Counted from the stretch's first letter, positions 9,801 through 20,260 are shown. The stretch: DNA of 64,000 bases from Mesostigma viride (GCA_009746045.1 RPFO01000164.1:786712-850711), one strand, 5' to 3'. A program made the numbers and translations. The notes: generated from the letters alone by a model not told the origin.

Positions 9801-11366
9801 GCCTTCCGCACGCTTCCTGAGCAGCCGCTTGAATGCTGCACAGAGAGTCACCAAAGTCCACTCCCCACCGGGCGGCTCCGGAAGATCGATGGCCAGCAGG
9901 GGCACTGCACTCCGCCATAACCGGCAAGCCTTGGTCTGCGTATAATCAGGCACTTTGCCCGCAAACGCGAGAAGCCGGTCAAGGGAGAAAGCCGGATCCT
10001 CACCCTCGGCGACGGTGAACGCTCCATTCCATTCCGCGATGGCCTTGACGTGCTCAACTGGGTACTCCAGCCGCAGTTGCTGCCACAGCTGCTCTGCCGG
10101 GTCGACATCGAAGATGATCGAGTCGAGATCCGGTGTGCCCATGTCCGTGAGCGCAAACCATATGTCCGTGCGATGACATCGGTCCACGAGCGCTCGGTAA
10201 TGCTGGACCAAAACCTGGACCTTCTTCTTGGTCAGGTCATGGAAAAAAAGGTGAATAAAATCCATCACCATCTCATGGCGAAGAGGATACCCCGAGGCAT
10301 AACGATAAGTGTTACAATGAGCTCGGAAGAGCTCATAGGCTTCCTCTAAAGTCGCACCCGTGCCTGCTGAGGTGAACTTCTCGCGAAGCTCCACCTTGGG
10401 CAGCGATGGCACACGAGTGGATTCGCCATGCACGCCGTACGGCATGCGGTGGGGTCGCTGGACGTCGTCGCCCTCACCCCATGGTATGCTGGCTACCTCC
10501 CGATCGACTTGGCCCCAGCCGAAGTCTGACCGAGTGCCGCCAAGCCTGGGCCGCCCTGCGGTGCCACCCAACGGCGTTGCTGCCGCCGTCATGGGTGGCC
10601 GACCTGTGCTAAACAAGCCACCTGATGCTCCCCCCCTGGGGGCTGCACCATACCCGCCGCGCCACGATAACGTGCCTTGGTTGGGTGCCCGTAGGTTCCC
10701 CCCCAGCGTATAAGATGCGTCGGCAGTCGACCGGGTGCCTACCCGACCGACGTTCGGCTGCAGCTCGTCATCCTGCGCCATTTCCCCGTCGCCCCGCCGT
10801 TGACCGCTTGGTCCGACGCGTGGCTGACTGGGCTCAACGTTGCGTAGTGGACCTGTCCCACTGCGCTCTTCGTCGAAGTGTCCGCGTTGGTCGCGCAGCG
10901 CCTCATGTCGCCGCGCTTCCTCGGCAGCGGCCTCCTCGTCGGCAGCCTGCCTGGCCTCGGCGTCGCGTTGGGCCGCAGCTTGGCAGGCGCGTGCAGCTTC
11001 CGTGGTTGCCTCCGCCTGCCGCCGTTGCTCAGCGCGCTCCGTAGCACGCCTCGCTTCAGCCGTAGATTCCGCGCGCTCCAAAGCAAGTCGCACAGTTTCT
11101 TCAACAAGCGTCGCCTGTTGCGATAACTGCGTCGCTTGCTGAGCTCGGAGTGCCGCCAGCTCTGCCGCTTGCTCTTGCAGCAGGCGCAGCACTTGGGTAA
11201 GAGCACCACCGTCCCCTGCCGAAGAAAGGGAAGGCGCTCCATTACCTAACAAAGCGGTGTCCGCACTAGTGCCGAGACGACCGCTGGGCGGGTCAGTTGC
11301 TTGACCGCCCGTAGCTGCCGGCGCTGACCCACCACTGCCTGATGCTGTGGGGTCAGTTCCTGACAT
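6834..11366 (-). CDS. gypsy gag-protease-DNA methyltransferase polyprotein (frame decays at its 3' end)
   Basis: The frame is open from 11492; I take the ATG at 11366 (M-S-G-T-D-P-T-A) as start. Approximate residues from there: 60-170 an Ala/Glu/Arg coiled coil; 300-560 a capsid-like gag region; 590-640 a Gly-rich G-G-Q-G-G-S repeat with R-G-R-G; about 650 a CCHC knuckle C-Y-L-C-D-K-D-G-H-L-S-R-E-C; about 930 the protease D-S-G-A with L-L-G-V-D-V-L later; from about 1165 a C5-methyltransferase with motif I L-E-L-F-A-G-I-G-G, motif IV G-W-E-C-Q-G-L-S, then D-P-R-S-A-L-F-W-E, motif VI F-E-N-V and motif VIII T-H-R-L-R-A-Y-W. The usual Pro before the catalytic Cys is Glu here. A frameshift near 7135 moves the C-terminal motifs (S-M-G-F-H-V-G, then I-G-Q-A-M) to other frames, so the enzyme is probably inactive in this copy. 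Confidence 0.85.
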   Translation of the reverse strand: MSGTDPTASGSGGSAPAATGGQATDPPSGRLGTSADTALLGNGAPSLSSAGDGGALTQVLRLLQEQAAELAALRAQQATQLSQQATLVEETVRLALERAESTAEARRATERAEQRRQAEATTEAARACQAAAQRDAEARQAADEEAAAEEARRHEALRDQRGHFDEERSGTGPLRNVEPSQPRVGPSGQRRGDGEMAQDDELQPNVGRVGTRSTADASYTLGGNLRAPNQGTLSWRGGYGAAPRGGASGGLFSTGRPPMTAAATPLGGTAGRPRLGGTRSDFGWGQVDREVASIPWGEGDDVQRPHRMPYGVHGESTRVPSLPKVELREKFTSAGTGATLEEAYELFRAHCNTYRYASGYPLRHEMVMDFIHLFFHDLTKKKVQVLVQHYRALVDRCHRTDIWFALTDMGTPDLDSIIFDVDPAEQLWQQLRLEYPVEHVKAIAEWNGAFTVAEGEDPAFSLDRLLAFAGKVPDYTQTKACRLWRSAVPLLAIDLPEPPGGEWTLVTLCAAFKRLLRKRAEGEKGISSELAEMRKKMAEMEKAIAVKGGQRLPGAGRGEYVGTQGGGNAGHGGSGGGGQGGSGGGGQGGSGGGGQGGSGGVSRGGGGSGYGGRGRGGGRGGGGRPPSSDGTQEAQGVQGALGAPTPSRGKCYLCDKDGHLSRECPSRCTKPHGADTKWHLMNKCPAAGIKTVHFAEMAGKTDSMEAQVAAIKHGEEATAPPNQFATVYREDPFWAPMPGDVEINAAEATKGKQARSPLSFQQAPMLPAGQLPASFSMPLAGVQSAFEHANPAGLEQRRRLAPVYPMPFIVDVPMFSARQVVDTFGQKGVEWLGSVVSEIQLFADGHDVRTLRNSESVTYGRQPVEAAVPVVQAGVVSTSSQQRTSAVPQVPTVVPYPNGEPSIAFQAVGACGDVWSDMVTCPLVGAVKLDSGAQPLVISTDLATMLNLTYENGGLVESPVSVSGWQGPASKPYAMTAVKVNVIFNPLRASSMTTVSAYALVVNKCGYSALLGVDVLARAMVQVDYRAEEASYIPDWDGAGLKRASVPVSCFSSSAGAARLNPSAAAGVVEVSMVEVRAAGSSAWDKHRTVLPQPTASIAKMRTQWSLDAVTSTRQLAMRKRVTEAVVTVPQMASHGLTLVQPGVSEAQGNFSAAILPQAPDFAKGAVVLELFAGIGGGIAGFLAAGGVCRKLIAVEPSHKARQVYFSHCGVLSREYPAQFPPSAWRDPFGECPQDIRAIGEVQVQQLLRRHHAIDLVIAGWECQGLSQAGQGRGLADPRSALFWELLRVVGLLQSRQPHPPAYLFENVVAGDSPHQAVREDWATIVALLGEPIVCDNAGLGGLTHRLRAYWTNVACATGVQAVLGAVARQHPSVSAEVALPSHLVTQKVDSEDRPPYARVNRVGSPMCMCTADPGQLPRVDSICTVIGVRVSFGTLPPVCWCSHPQNFVRPAWVFMSGPRRCRACSRVSAAWSLIGQAMSVLQVGYVLLASVAVRQSGGGVCDRCGLSFS

Positions 11367-11492
11367 GTTGATGGTGGTATCGACCCTGGAGAGCTCCTGC
11401 CCGTCGGTGTCGACGCCCGTGTTGGCACAGCCTGCGTGGCTTGCCAAAAACGCTGTGACCGACCTAGTGTGATATGACATAAACTGCCACAA

Positions 11493-12833
11493 CCACTACC
11501 AAGTAGCAACGGTCTAATCTGAAAGACTTAATGGTTGATCAGGCCACTATGTGTGCTAGTCTTCCCCAGAAAACTGCACACCGTCTCTCTTTGCTGAAAT
11601 GAAAATGTTCCTTTGCAGATGGAGCTAGTCTCTTCGAGTAATGAAAAGAGGGCTCTCAGCCGAGGACAAGGAACTGTCCCTCGTGCCTGATGACCACCTT
11701 CTTGATCCCCTTGTGTACCGTCGCGTGCCGCGTTTGAATATCCTTGCTGGGGCGTTAGCTAGACGCTCCAACTACTCTAATTGCGACAATATGATGGTGC
11801 AAGAGGGTGCTTTTGCCTCCCCTGCTATAGAACAATGCTTTCACAACACACACTTTGCACAGTCTGATGATGAAGCCGCACATGCGGAATTTATTGAGAA
11901 AGTTAATACAATTACAACACGTTGATAGTCTCAATATCGATGCACTCCATGCTCACGAGCCCGCAGTTAGGCAGCGCTCCATGACATGCTACCGGCCTTG
12001 CTCCCAAGGAAAGGGAGAAACACGAAGGCCACTAACGAGAGACTCGAAGAGACTACACGCTGCGTGAGAGTCCTCTTCGACTATGAACCAAACCATTCGT
12101 CATGCCACACGCATGACACACGCCACACTTGTCAGTCCAGCCAGGAATGCCAAAACTATCTTGCTGCCTGAACCATGCAAATAGAAACCGCATTCCAGTT
12201 GCCGTCCTGGCTTTCTACCACACATGCCAACAAAAGCAGGAAGGCATCCCGACAAATCTAAATTGCTACCCTGTTGCCGATCTCATCTCCTAGAGGCTCC
12301 GGCATTTCTGTCCCTGGGAATGTCCGGCATTGAGTCACGTCCACCAAGGTCGAAGCATAATATCCTTCAGACAATCTGCACGCTCACACCTTGCGTGTGA
12401 GTGGCCCAGCAAACATTGCGTCTAATCGTTCCTTTCTAGAAGAAATCCCTTTGTAGGGCTGCCAGCGATTTCGCATTCATTCCAGCGATCTGGCTCCGCA
12501 CCGCAAATTGTCCTTTTCCATTTTCTGTCCAGTCCTCATAACGTTGACCCGCTATTCTACACCACAAAGACACCTGGCCTGTCAATAGCCTCGGCGCTGT
12601 TGAAGTCCAGCAGTCCAGCTTCAGCTCCAGCTGTCCACTAACACGCGTATGATCCTCTCGACGCTGCGCACTTGTGCTGCCGTCCGCTCAAGTCAGTGCT
12701 GCGCGCCCAGCTGTGCCTGGCCCGGCGCGCGTGCACGTACACTTTCGTCCGCTCTTATGCTGCAAGTGCTAGTGTCCCCCCCCGGTCACTAGCCTTTGTC
12801 GAAAATGCGTAGAAAACAAATTCCTTGCGCACG
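11493..12833. other. Non-coding stretch upstream of gypsy gag; possible 5' LTR, not delimited
   Basis: No credible gene is visible. The gypsy 5' LTR should lie here, but the matching LTR is outside the window and there is no clear TG...CA boundary or primer-binding site. The right end abuts a degenerate LINE A ORF1. Confidence 0.4.
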
Positions 12834-14370
12834 TCACCGGTCTTGTGCATAGTGGGCGCCGCCCGGATGACATAGCTCGCCGTCCGTGACACGCCCGTCA
12901 GCCATGTCCGCTCGGGGCTCGTCCCTGCAGTATGCCGTCTGGAGCTGGAAGTAGGTCGGCCATAGCTCCCGTCGCCGTTGTTGCTGGGCCAGGGTCAAGT
13001 CGTCGTCCATCGTGAATGGGGTCCTCGCGAGACTCTTACGGCGTTTGAGGAACAACACGGCTTGTCTGCCATGTGGTCAAAGGTGAGGAGCATGCAGGGG
13101 AGCCGGCCCAGCCTTACCCTGCGCGCGGGGCAGGCCGGGATAGCCGACATCCTAAGCTCACCAGTGAGGTTCATGGGGACAAGGATGTCGCGCTCAAACG
13201 CGAATGCAAGAGAGGCAGAGTCCTCACCGTCAGGACTGCTGGGGGAAGTGCTTGACGATGACGTTGTGCATGGCTGCGCTTGGTGAGCTAGCTCGGCCTC
13301 CTCGCGGAGGTCGAGCGTCAGTTGCTTGAGCTGTGCCGCGATGGTGGAGGTGGTGGTGGTGGTGGTGGTGTGGCTTTTTAGCAGGTCCGCCCAGGTCTGG
13401 GTGGGAGGAGCATCGTCGGCCGGGCCAGCAGATGCTGGCTGGGCGGCAATGTCCTTCACCGCCTGGGCAGTGAGGCCGGCGGTGTTTTGCAGGCACTCAA
13501 TGGCGATGGCGTGATCGTGGACGGGCGCTTGTCGATATGTCGAGGAGCTGGGCGGTGATGGCGGAGGTGGTTGCGGAGGTGGAGGAGAGGAGGGTGGATG
13601 TGGCGGTGGCGGTGGCGGAGAGGTGAGGGAGCTCAGCAGCCAGCGTGCTGCCCGTGGCGGCCACATCTGCCACGAGGGCCGGGGTCACGTGCTGCTCGAA
13701 GGCTTCCTTGAGGAGGGTACGAACAGTGGAGGCGGAAACGGAGGGAGCCCAGATCTCGCCGTCGGAGGGAGCAGAGAATCAGGTGCTGAAGCGCGGGCCG
13801 GGTGTAGAAGGCGTGCTTTTCCAGCATGTCGCGTTGCATAAACTGCATGACGGCCATCTGTCTCGAGAAGGCGGTTTTGGTTGAGAAGGTGGAGGCACAG
13901 CTCACGGAGCGAGGCATAGTCCCCGTAGAAAATGCACTCCAGAGCAGTGCACGGGGCGATGTCGAACCAGTTAGGACCTTCGACAATTAAGGTTTTGGGC
14001 TTGAAACGCGGTTCGGAGTAGCGGTTGCGTTTGATTTCAGGCGATGCCTATGGCGAGGCCGTAGAGGGAGCCGAGTGAACCACTAACGCTTGGCTAGTGT
14101 CACCGCTGCCTGCGAGACCGGGGGGGCGGAACTGCAGCCGGAGCTGCAGGCGTATTCGCTTGGCTCATCACAGCCTCCAAACTGCGATTCATTGAGTTGC
14201 GTTTGCCAGACATAATATTGCGTGATAGCTTCGGGAAAATGTATCAGCATGTGCGTCTTAGAAAGACGAAGCGATTGTGATATTCACGGCCGAATTCGGT
14301 GCCCAAACGTGAAAGTTATGAGCTCCACCGTCAGCCATGATTCTCGTGGCTCGTGGCTCGTAGTTGCTGT
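12834..14370 (-). pseudogene. LINE family A, copy 3: degenerate ORF1 with 5' UTR
   Basis: On the minus strand, 14370-14215 matches the 5' UTR of the copy ending at 34817 (shared AGCATGTGCGTCTTxGAAAG and AACGTGAAAGTTATGAGCTC). An ATG at 14212 opens a short frame that stops soon after. Downstream fragments in different frames (13986-13633, 13666-12995, 13058-12850) carry family A ORF1 blocks: N-T-A-G-L-T-A-Q-A-V-K-D-I-A-A-Q, W-A-D-L-L-K, L-T-G-E-L and M-D-D-D-L-T-L-A-Q-Q-Q-R-R-R-E-L-W-P-T-Y. At least three frameshifts. The C-terminal Y-W-R-G block and 3' UTR are lost near 12834. Confidence 0.82.
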
Positions 14371-14925
14371 TCATTGATCACTTGCCTTGTGGGTACCGAA
14401 TCCGCAATTGAGAAGTGCCTTGCCAGCGTCTGCTGAAAAGCTGAGCATCTGTGCGCCTGGCACTGTTAGCACTCAGATGTACTTACAGAATGCGGAAGGG
14501 GGTTTGGGGTTGGGTCACATGGTAAACTTCTTTGTCCGTTGCTGACACTCAGGTAAGTTGAACTTCAGCCCAGCGATGTCTGGTAAAAAGCCCATTACCA
14601 CTTGCAGCAATGGCTTCTTCTTGATAGAGGTAGTTTACTGAAACATAGCATACACTCTTTCGTAAAAATGACAGTAACGTGACTCAAGTGATGGGATTTT
14701 AAGTGTCAAAATTCTGCATCTTTTTTCCAATCTTCACAAATGAACAGGCCACAAAAAATGCTCAGAGGGCAGCAGAGCAACTGCTATGAACCCAAACAGC
14801 TAATATTGCTACAAAATTTTCGGGCGAATACCCGTGGCCGTCCCATTTCCCGGGAACCTCACAAGATGAAAAAACTGGTCGGACATCAGCACGATGCTCC
14901 CACGAAGGCATCGAAAGTGAACCCC
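14371..14925. other. Intergenic; probable 3' flank of the minus-strand small membrane protein gene
   Basis: No ORF with family character and no repeat seen elsewhere in the window. The part nearest 14925 would be the 3' UTR of the downstream-facing gene. Confidence 0.4.
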
Positions 14926-15526
14926 TCAAAGTTTGCCGTTCAGCTTCGCCACAGACACGCCGACAAGCGCAGCAGCCAACGCTGTGTTGGCAAGAGCAAT
15001 GTCCTTCTTCATTGTCTTAGACTTAAGACCGTAATAAAGATTCCCTGCAGCGCAAGCTGCCCATCCGGCCGCAGAAGCTTTGAGCCCATTGGTCTTGTCC
15101 CCTGGTGTGTTTGCCAATGCTAACTGGCTCAGAGCGTTACACCCAAACCCAACTCCGATCCATTGCATCAAGGTGTCATTCCGCGCCTCAGACGAAGAAA
15201 GGTAGAAATCCTTGGACCACTTTGGGGCGGCGATGAGATGACTGGAATATAAACCTAAATACGTTGATTTCCAGCAAACATTTCAGGAACAAAACCAGCA
15301 GTACACGCAAGCAGCACATCATTATCACATATAGCACAAAATGCCATTCATAACAAGGCCTCGTCATTTTGGTCAATAATAAATGATTATGCGTTGCCTT
15401 GCGGCTTGCCGGCGACACAAACAAAATATCAACGGGAGGATTGGACAAAACAAGTGTTCAAAGTATTAGACTCTTACCAGAAGCCGCGGCAGAAAGCTTG
15501 ATAATATCCTCCGAAGAAATCGGCAT
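14926..15526 (-). CDS. Two-exon gene for a 125-aa putative small membrane protein
   Basis: Exon 1 is 15526-15478 (ATG, M-P-I-S-S-E-D-I-I-K-L-S) and ends G|GTAAGAG in phase 1. Exon 2 is 15254-14926, starting after TTTAG with the two bases that complete a Gly codon, and ends at TGA. The join gives an uninterrupted frame. The product has hydrophobic stretches around W-I-G-V-G-F-G-C-N-A-L-S-Q-L, A-A-G-W-A-A-C-A-A-G and A-L-A-A-A-L-V-G-V-S-V-A, separated by basic or polar turns, suggesting three to four membrane helices. I do not recognise the family and assign no function. Codon use resembles the two named host genes and not the repeats around it. The acceptor is the only one seen that keeps phase, but its polypyrimidine tract is weak. 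Confidence 0.6.
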
Positions 15527-15784
15527 TGTAAAGTTGGGGAGTGGGGAGTGGGGAGTGGGGAGTGCTGCTGTGTGGAAGAGCTCGAGCCGTGTGTCAAAAG
15601 ATCGTGTCAAAAAGCGTCCCGTTGACAGTGGCTTGCCCAGTGCCGATGCAGAAAAAAGGGTGTTCAGGGTCAGGTATGGCCCACGAGTGGGGTAGTCCAC
15701 GTCAGATTGCAGATTACGAGATTGGATAGTTTTGCAATCTGGCGCGTGCTGACGCGGCAACTGATTTCTTGAAAAAATCCAAGT

Positions 15785-15935
15785 ACAGTCACAACGCTGC
15801 CCTTGGGCGGCGTGGGACACAACAACAACAACAACAACAACAGTACAGTTGACTGTAGTCACAACTCACACCCCGCATCTCTGCTGCCCATGGGCGGCGT
15901 GGGACACAACAACAACAACAACAACACCCCGCATC
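15785..15935. repeat. Imperfect duplication carrying (CAA)n runs
   Basis: The block GGGCGGCGTGGGACACAACA followed by a run of CAA units occurs twice, at about 15806-15842 and 15893-15926, with related flanks (AGTCACAACnCxC upstream). Confidence 0.75.
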
Positions 15936-16777
15936 GCATGGGTTGTTTAACTTGCTCTGTAATACAGTAAAGTTAGGCCTGTTTTGCATAGCATCCATGT
16001 ACGCATTACAGTAGTGCATACCAAGAAAAATTGCAGATGGCTCATGGGATGGCTATTGGTTAGCCAGGTAGGCGCATCTATTTAATTATACGCGCGATTT
16101 CATCAGTGGTAAATTTTTTCTTCTTTTTTTTGGCACACGCGTACCTAAGGATGCACTCTCGGCAATAAGGAAAATTAAAAGGGTGGTACCGCCTACGTCT
16201 CCACCGCCTACATAAGCCAGCGTGAGCCTTATGTCGACGGATCGTGGCACAGCGTGCAATAGAAGGCGGTGCCAGAGGCCTGAAAACTAGAAAGTCAGCC
16301 ATGGCTACGAAAGCTATGTAGTGGAATGTAAGCCGTAATGACCTGCATCCGCGGAGGTAAATCAAGCCGGCCGGAGTTCTGCATCTGAGAAGGTCGAAAT
16401 TTTTTTTTTAACGCAACAATATGTTGTGCGACACCAGTTGGTAGGGAATAAAGGCAATACAGGAATCAAGGTCTGGCCAGCAACGTAACGATGAGTACGA
16501 TGCGAGACCAAGTAAGTATGGACAGGCAGCTGCAACTCGGCCTCACCAGCCGACGTTATATAATCTCACGAAGCCAATGCTACGTGCGCGGTGCCAAACA
16601 TTAATCGAATGATAGCACGTGACTGCGTCACGCAAGCATTTCCCTCGAAATTATGAATGAAAGTCCTATATTCAAGTTAACCGTGGGTGAAAGGGGTATG
16701 GGGACCGCAGCCAGTGGCACTGGTCTTACCATAGCGCGTAAGTCGTGGCACCGGCCCTACCGGCTCGGGCTTGGTAT
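15936..16777. other. Intergenic, nothing assigned
   Basis: AT-richer DNA with a short poly-T stretch near 16112-16131. No coding signal, tRNA-like sequence or repeat shared with the rest of the window was recognised. Confidence 0.4.
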
Positions 16778-16792
16778 CTACCATAACATCAT

Positions 16793-16844
16793 CAAGGAGA
16801 CAACCAGCGCAGGCCAGAAATCGGGAGAATCCGGACCATGGTAG
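16793..16844 (-). mobile_element. 52-bp PLE 3'-end insertion
   Basis: Begins with the inverted PLE 3' terminus CAAGGAGACAACC and ends at GGACCATGGTAG. The 15-mer CTACCATAACATCAT lies directly before it (16778-16792) and recurs at 16857-16871 after an extra partial copy CTACCATAACAT. Read as a nearly complete 5' truncation of a Penelope-like element. Confidence 0.8.
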
Positions 16845-17101
16845 CTACCATAACATCTACCATAACATCATGCCTTGTGGGTCATCCGCCCCCATGTTAC
16901 CGACATACCCGGGGTATGGCTTGAGCCCATTCTTCCTAGTGTAGCACATGTCCAATTCTAGCCTAATAATCACGAAAGGTATAGGCCCTGGGGCACCCGG
17001 CCTCGCCCGGTTTAAGATGTCGTATAAGAAGAAAAATGTTTGCTGGACCGGCACGTGCTGGTTTGGTGCAACATACTGGGCGAAAACGGCTGAATTATTA
17101 T

Positions 17102-17334
17102 CAAGGAGACAACCAGCGCAGGCCAGAAATCGAGGGAGAATCCGGACCATGGTAGCTCGAGCCTGCCGTTATCTTGTCCGCGTGTTCGAGTCGTTCAGGA
17201 TTATGAAGATGAATGGTGATGGAAACGTGTATCCTTGTGCATTGAAATTATGGCTGGCTTACGTGTAGAGCGACTAGATGACCTAGACGGTGGGGCCGGA
17301 AACAGCATGCTTGATCAGGGCGTGTGTTTCGAGC
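17102..17334 (-). mobile_element. 233-bp 5'-truncated PLE insertion
   Basis: Perfect 12-bp target duplication CTGAATTATTAT at 17090-17101 and 17335-17346. The insert equals the last 230 bp of the PLE 3' UTR found at 21627-21857, in the same orientation. Confidence 0.92.
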
Positions 17335-17346
17335 CTGAATTATTAT

Positions 17347-17934
17347 ATCAGCGCGTTCATCACCACATTGTTTGATTATCAAGTAGATAACAGCACGTGA
17401 CTGCGTCACGTGAGCATAATCCTTAGGTTAATGGTTGGAATGGACCTAGATCTATCCCCGACTGTGATGACGCATGCAACACCGGATTACCCTGTTCTGG
17501 GTGGCTGTACACGACCACCGCCGGTGGTGGAGCAACCCGCACCTGCCACGGATCGTCAAACGTGACCTTGTCAAAGTCGTTCATAATTCTGGCCATCCTC
17601 ACCTAGCTATGGAGCAAAGGCCTGGGCGCTCACCCATGTGATGGAGCAGCAACTCGAGGCCCGCTCACGAAGATGCTAACTAAAGCTCTCAACATTTACT
17701 TCATGCAGTCTGCATATTAGCAACGGAGATTTGTATGCCGATTTGCCAAATGTTTCCAAGCTTCTTAGAAACCTGTAGGCGCCTGGGTCTAGCCAGGCAC
17801 CTGGCACGCACAGTCTGAACAGGTAGACGCACTAGATAGGTCAGCTGGCACCCAGCCCGCCCAACCGGGATGCCATGTCCTAACGTGGCAGCCCAAAGGC
17901 CGGGTGCGACCAGCTAGGTGCCCCTTGGTATACC
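17347..17934. other. Intergenic, nothing assigned
   Basis: GC-mixed DNA with no recognisable gene or repeat. The right border is the TTAA at which the 1.9-kb element inserted. Confidence 0.4.
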
Positions 17935-17938
17935 TTAA

Positions 17939-19883
17939 GGGGAGGTGGCACCCCAAAACCCTTAAAAATTGAACTATGGTAATAACACTTGAAATTCATT
18001 TGCACAATGCTGAAATATGATTGCGGGCACTAAATAACATCTCTTGTGAGTTGTCCATGCACTTGTTGGGGGTACTACCCCCAAGTATACGCCAATATTG
18101 CGCTATAAATAGAAAAAGACGCTAATTAGGGCTGGGTATGCCCCAGCCAATGCACACATTTGTTGGCAACCAAAAATCAACCATTTGTAGTTCCCTGAGT
18201 GTGTAGCTTGCTGAGCTATTTACATCATGGAAATGGCAAAACCTTGAACAGTTATTAATTTTCCCGCAAAACAGGTCTTTTTTTACCGGACATTGGGAAT
18301 AAACATATCATAAACACTTCAGATAAGGCCACAAAATCAAGCGAAAATCCGGCTAACAGGGGGACAGCAGTGGTCCAAGTCCCAGGTCATTCCGACAAGT
18401 CAAGCTCAAGTTATAAGGTTTTGCGTGCTAAAACCTGAACATACGCTAAATGAGGTTTTTCTGTGTATAAGGCCACCTAGACATCATGTTTTCCATCCAA
18501 GAGGCCAAAAAACATGCCCAACTCGATCACACAACATAAGAAAAGGCTAGGCACCTCATCTGCCCTCCCCTGCCCTCAGCATGGCCAGCCTTGCCAGCGT
18601 GCGCATAGCAACACCATCGCCAGGCATACACGCACCAAGAGAGCATACACTAAGACCATGGTCCGGATTCTCCCGATTTCTGGCCTGCGCTGGTTGTCTC
18701 TTTGATACACTAAGCTCAGCCCAAGGTTACCATGTAAATTTATGCCAAGAACTCAGCAAGTATACGTGTAAAAACCTTAGAAAGACTGACCAAGCAATAG
18801 AGGCAACTGCAGCCTGCAAACTTGGCAGCAAATCATACATGTTGTCTGCCAAGCATTCACATCCTATCCAGCTTGCCTTGCTGCACACATAGCAGGGAAG
18901 TCTTAATGGTTATAGCTCAAGGAAAGCAATGGAAACACCTATCTAATGCAATGCCACTCATGCAGTATGGCCAGCAAAAGAACCACTCTCACCTTCCTTT
19001 CCAATAGGGCAATTTGCTAAGAAGCTGATGCCAGCTTGTTAGCCTCTAGGCACATGCCGGATGTCGTTCTAAAACAGGCGTGTCAGATCCGGCACATAAC
19101 AAAGCGTCTGAGCAAGCTCACGTCCAAAGGATTATGGAAAACAAATGTCAACACATTACCAACAACTTGACCTCGGCGCATTTAGCATGCCAGCCACAAA
19201 CTACACGAAATTGTACGAAATAGCTAGGAATCTGACGATGCAACCGAAAGAAATGGAGCGCTTCCTGCAGGGAAACTGCCCGAAAAAAAGGCGAAAGGCC
19301 GACGTTAATGCACCTGCCTGCGTGGAAATGTTTCATGCATAAACTGGCACGCAAGCTCGAACAATAAAAGACATCATCCATTGATCAGGCGAACAAGGAA
19401 GGTGCGCCTTCCGTGAATACATCGAAGGCGACATGCGCAGGCCTGCGTAGGTTCTTACCTTGAATGCCGGAAATGTAAAAGAAACCGGGAAGCTTCGGCA
19501 CAAACTCGACAACACCATTAAGTTAGCTTCATAATCGCTCTTTAGAGCCTACGTTGCCTCACAATAGCTGCCGTAAACCTGCATTAAATTTCATGATCCG
19601 CAAGAGAAATTATATCCTGGACCCCCGCGCCCGTAGCCGTTCGAGAAATTAGCGATATTGCAAACCGTAAACTTTCCGCCTCGAAATGAGGTCATCAACT
19701 AATCTTCTGCGAAATTCAAGCATTTTTTCTAGCTGTTTACGTGCCATATCGATTAATATTGCATAAAGGCATGCCGCCATGGCCACTTCCGCGAGGGTTG
19801 AGCGGTCCGGGCACACATTATACACCGTACGGACGGTACCGCGAATTTTTTGGCGCGGAAAATATTCGGCGCGCCACGTCCCC
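17939..19883. mobile_element. TTAA-flanked (piggyBac-like) non-autonomous element, copy 1
   Basis: TTAA occurs on both sides (17935-17938, 19884-19887). The left end begins GGGGAGGTGGCACCCC and the inverted right end GGGGACGTGGCGCGCC, giving imperfect TIRs of about 16 bp. The whole body recurs at 38758-40642. Copy 1 is 1945 bp and copy 2 1885 bp; the 60-bp difference is exactly one nested PLE insert (50 bp) plus its 10-bp duplication. Short ORFs are shared between the copies but none resembles a transposase. TTAA targeting is the piggyBac hallmark; the family is otherwise inferred. Confidence 0.85.
18655..18704 (+). mobile_element. 50-bp PLE 3'-end insertion nested in the TTAA element
   Basis: The insert runs from ACCATGGTCCGGATTCTCCC to GGTTGTCTCTTTG. 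The duplication ATACACTAAG flanks it (18645-18654, 18705-18714). The sister copy at about 39464-39473 has a single ATACACTAAG and no insert, so this is a directly observed filled/empty site pair. Confidence 0.95.
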
Positions 19884-19887
19884 TTAA

Positions 19888-20001
19888 TTCCGACATAAGT
19901 TGATCATCATTTGAGGCAGTGAGATTCTCCATGAATGCAAGCTCATAAGTGTCTAGATAGAGGTTTGCAAGGATCCCGACACAGTTAGTGCCCATAGGGA
20001 T
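19888..20001 (-). pseudogene. PLE reverse transcriptase fragment
   Basis: On the minus strand it encodes M-G-T-N-C-V-G-I-L-A-N-L-Y-L and Y-E-L-A-F-M-E-N-L, closely matching part of the RT palm of the PLE at 21627-24238. It is cut on the left by the TTAA element and on the right by LINE A copy 2, whose target duplication CCCATAGGGAT is itself PLE sequence. Confidence 0.85.
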
Positions 20002-20260
20002 TAATTAATTAATTAGGAACGTACATCACTCCGTTGGGAGTCAATGTAGCACATATCCCTGAGAAGGGGCATATGGCTTTTAATACATCCTAGGCTACTT
20101 CATGCAAGGGTGGGAATGTAAGCTACCCTTGCTCTAGGCGCACCAGGGCACCGGCACCGCCATGCTGTCTCAGGTTCAACCCGCCTAAGGGGGGGGATCC
20201 TGGCACGGGGGAGGAAGATCATCATGGCTATACAAGGGCTAGGGCATGGCTTCTCGACAG

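Larger units (their letters stand above)
1..11492 (-). mobile_element. Ty3/gypsy-type LTR retrotransposon carrying a DNA methyltransferase, interrupted and decayed
   Basis: On the minus strand the order is coiled-coil/gag region, CCHC zinc knuckle, aspartic protease, C5-cytosine methyltransferase, reverse transcriptase, RNase H and, at the left edge, the start of the integrase zinc-binding region. The copy continues past base 1, so the 3' end and right LTR are outside the window. The RT is split by the 1316-5984 insertion. Several frameshifts and one in-frame stop make it a dead copy. A 5' LTR should lie just above 11.4 kb, but without its partner I could not delimit it, and I saw no convincing tRNA primer site. 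Confidence 0.88.

Noticed and set aside
11375..11520. tRNA primer-binding site of the gypsy element
   Set aside because: TGGTATCGACC-like words are on the wrong strand and TGGTAGTGG lacks a neighbouring LTR end; without both LTRs no site can be fixed.
19145..19342. A 65-residue ORF present identically in both TTAA elements (also 39904-40101)
   Set aside because: Identity follows from the near-identity of the two copies; it does not resemble a transposase and has no independent coding evidence.
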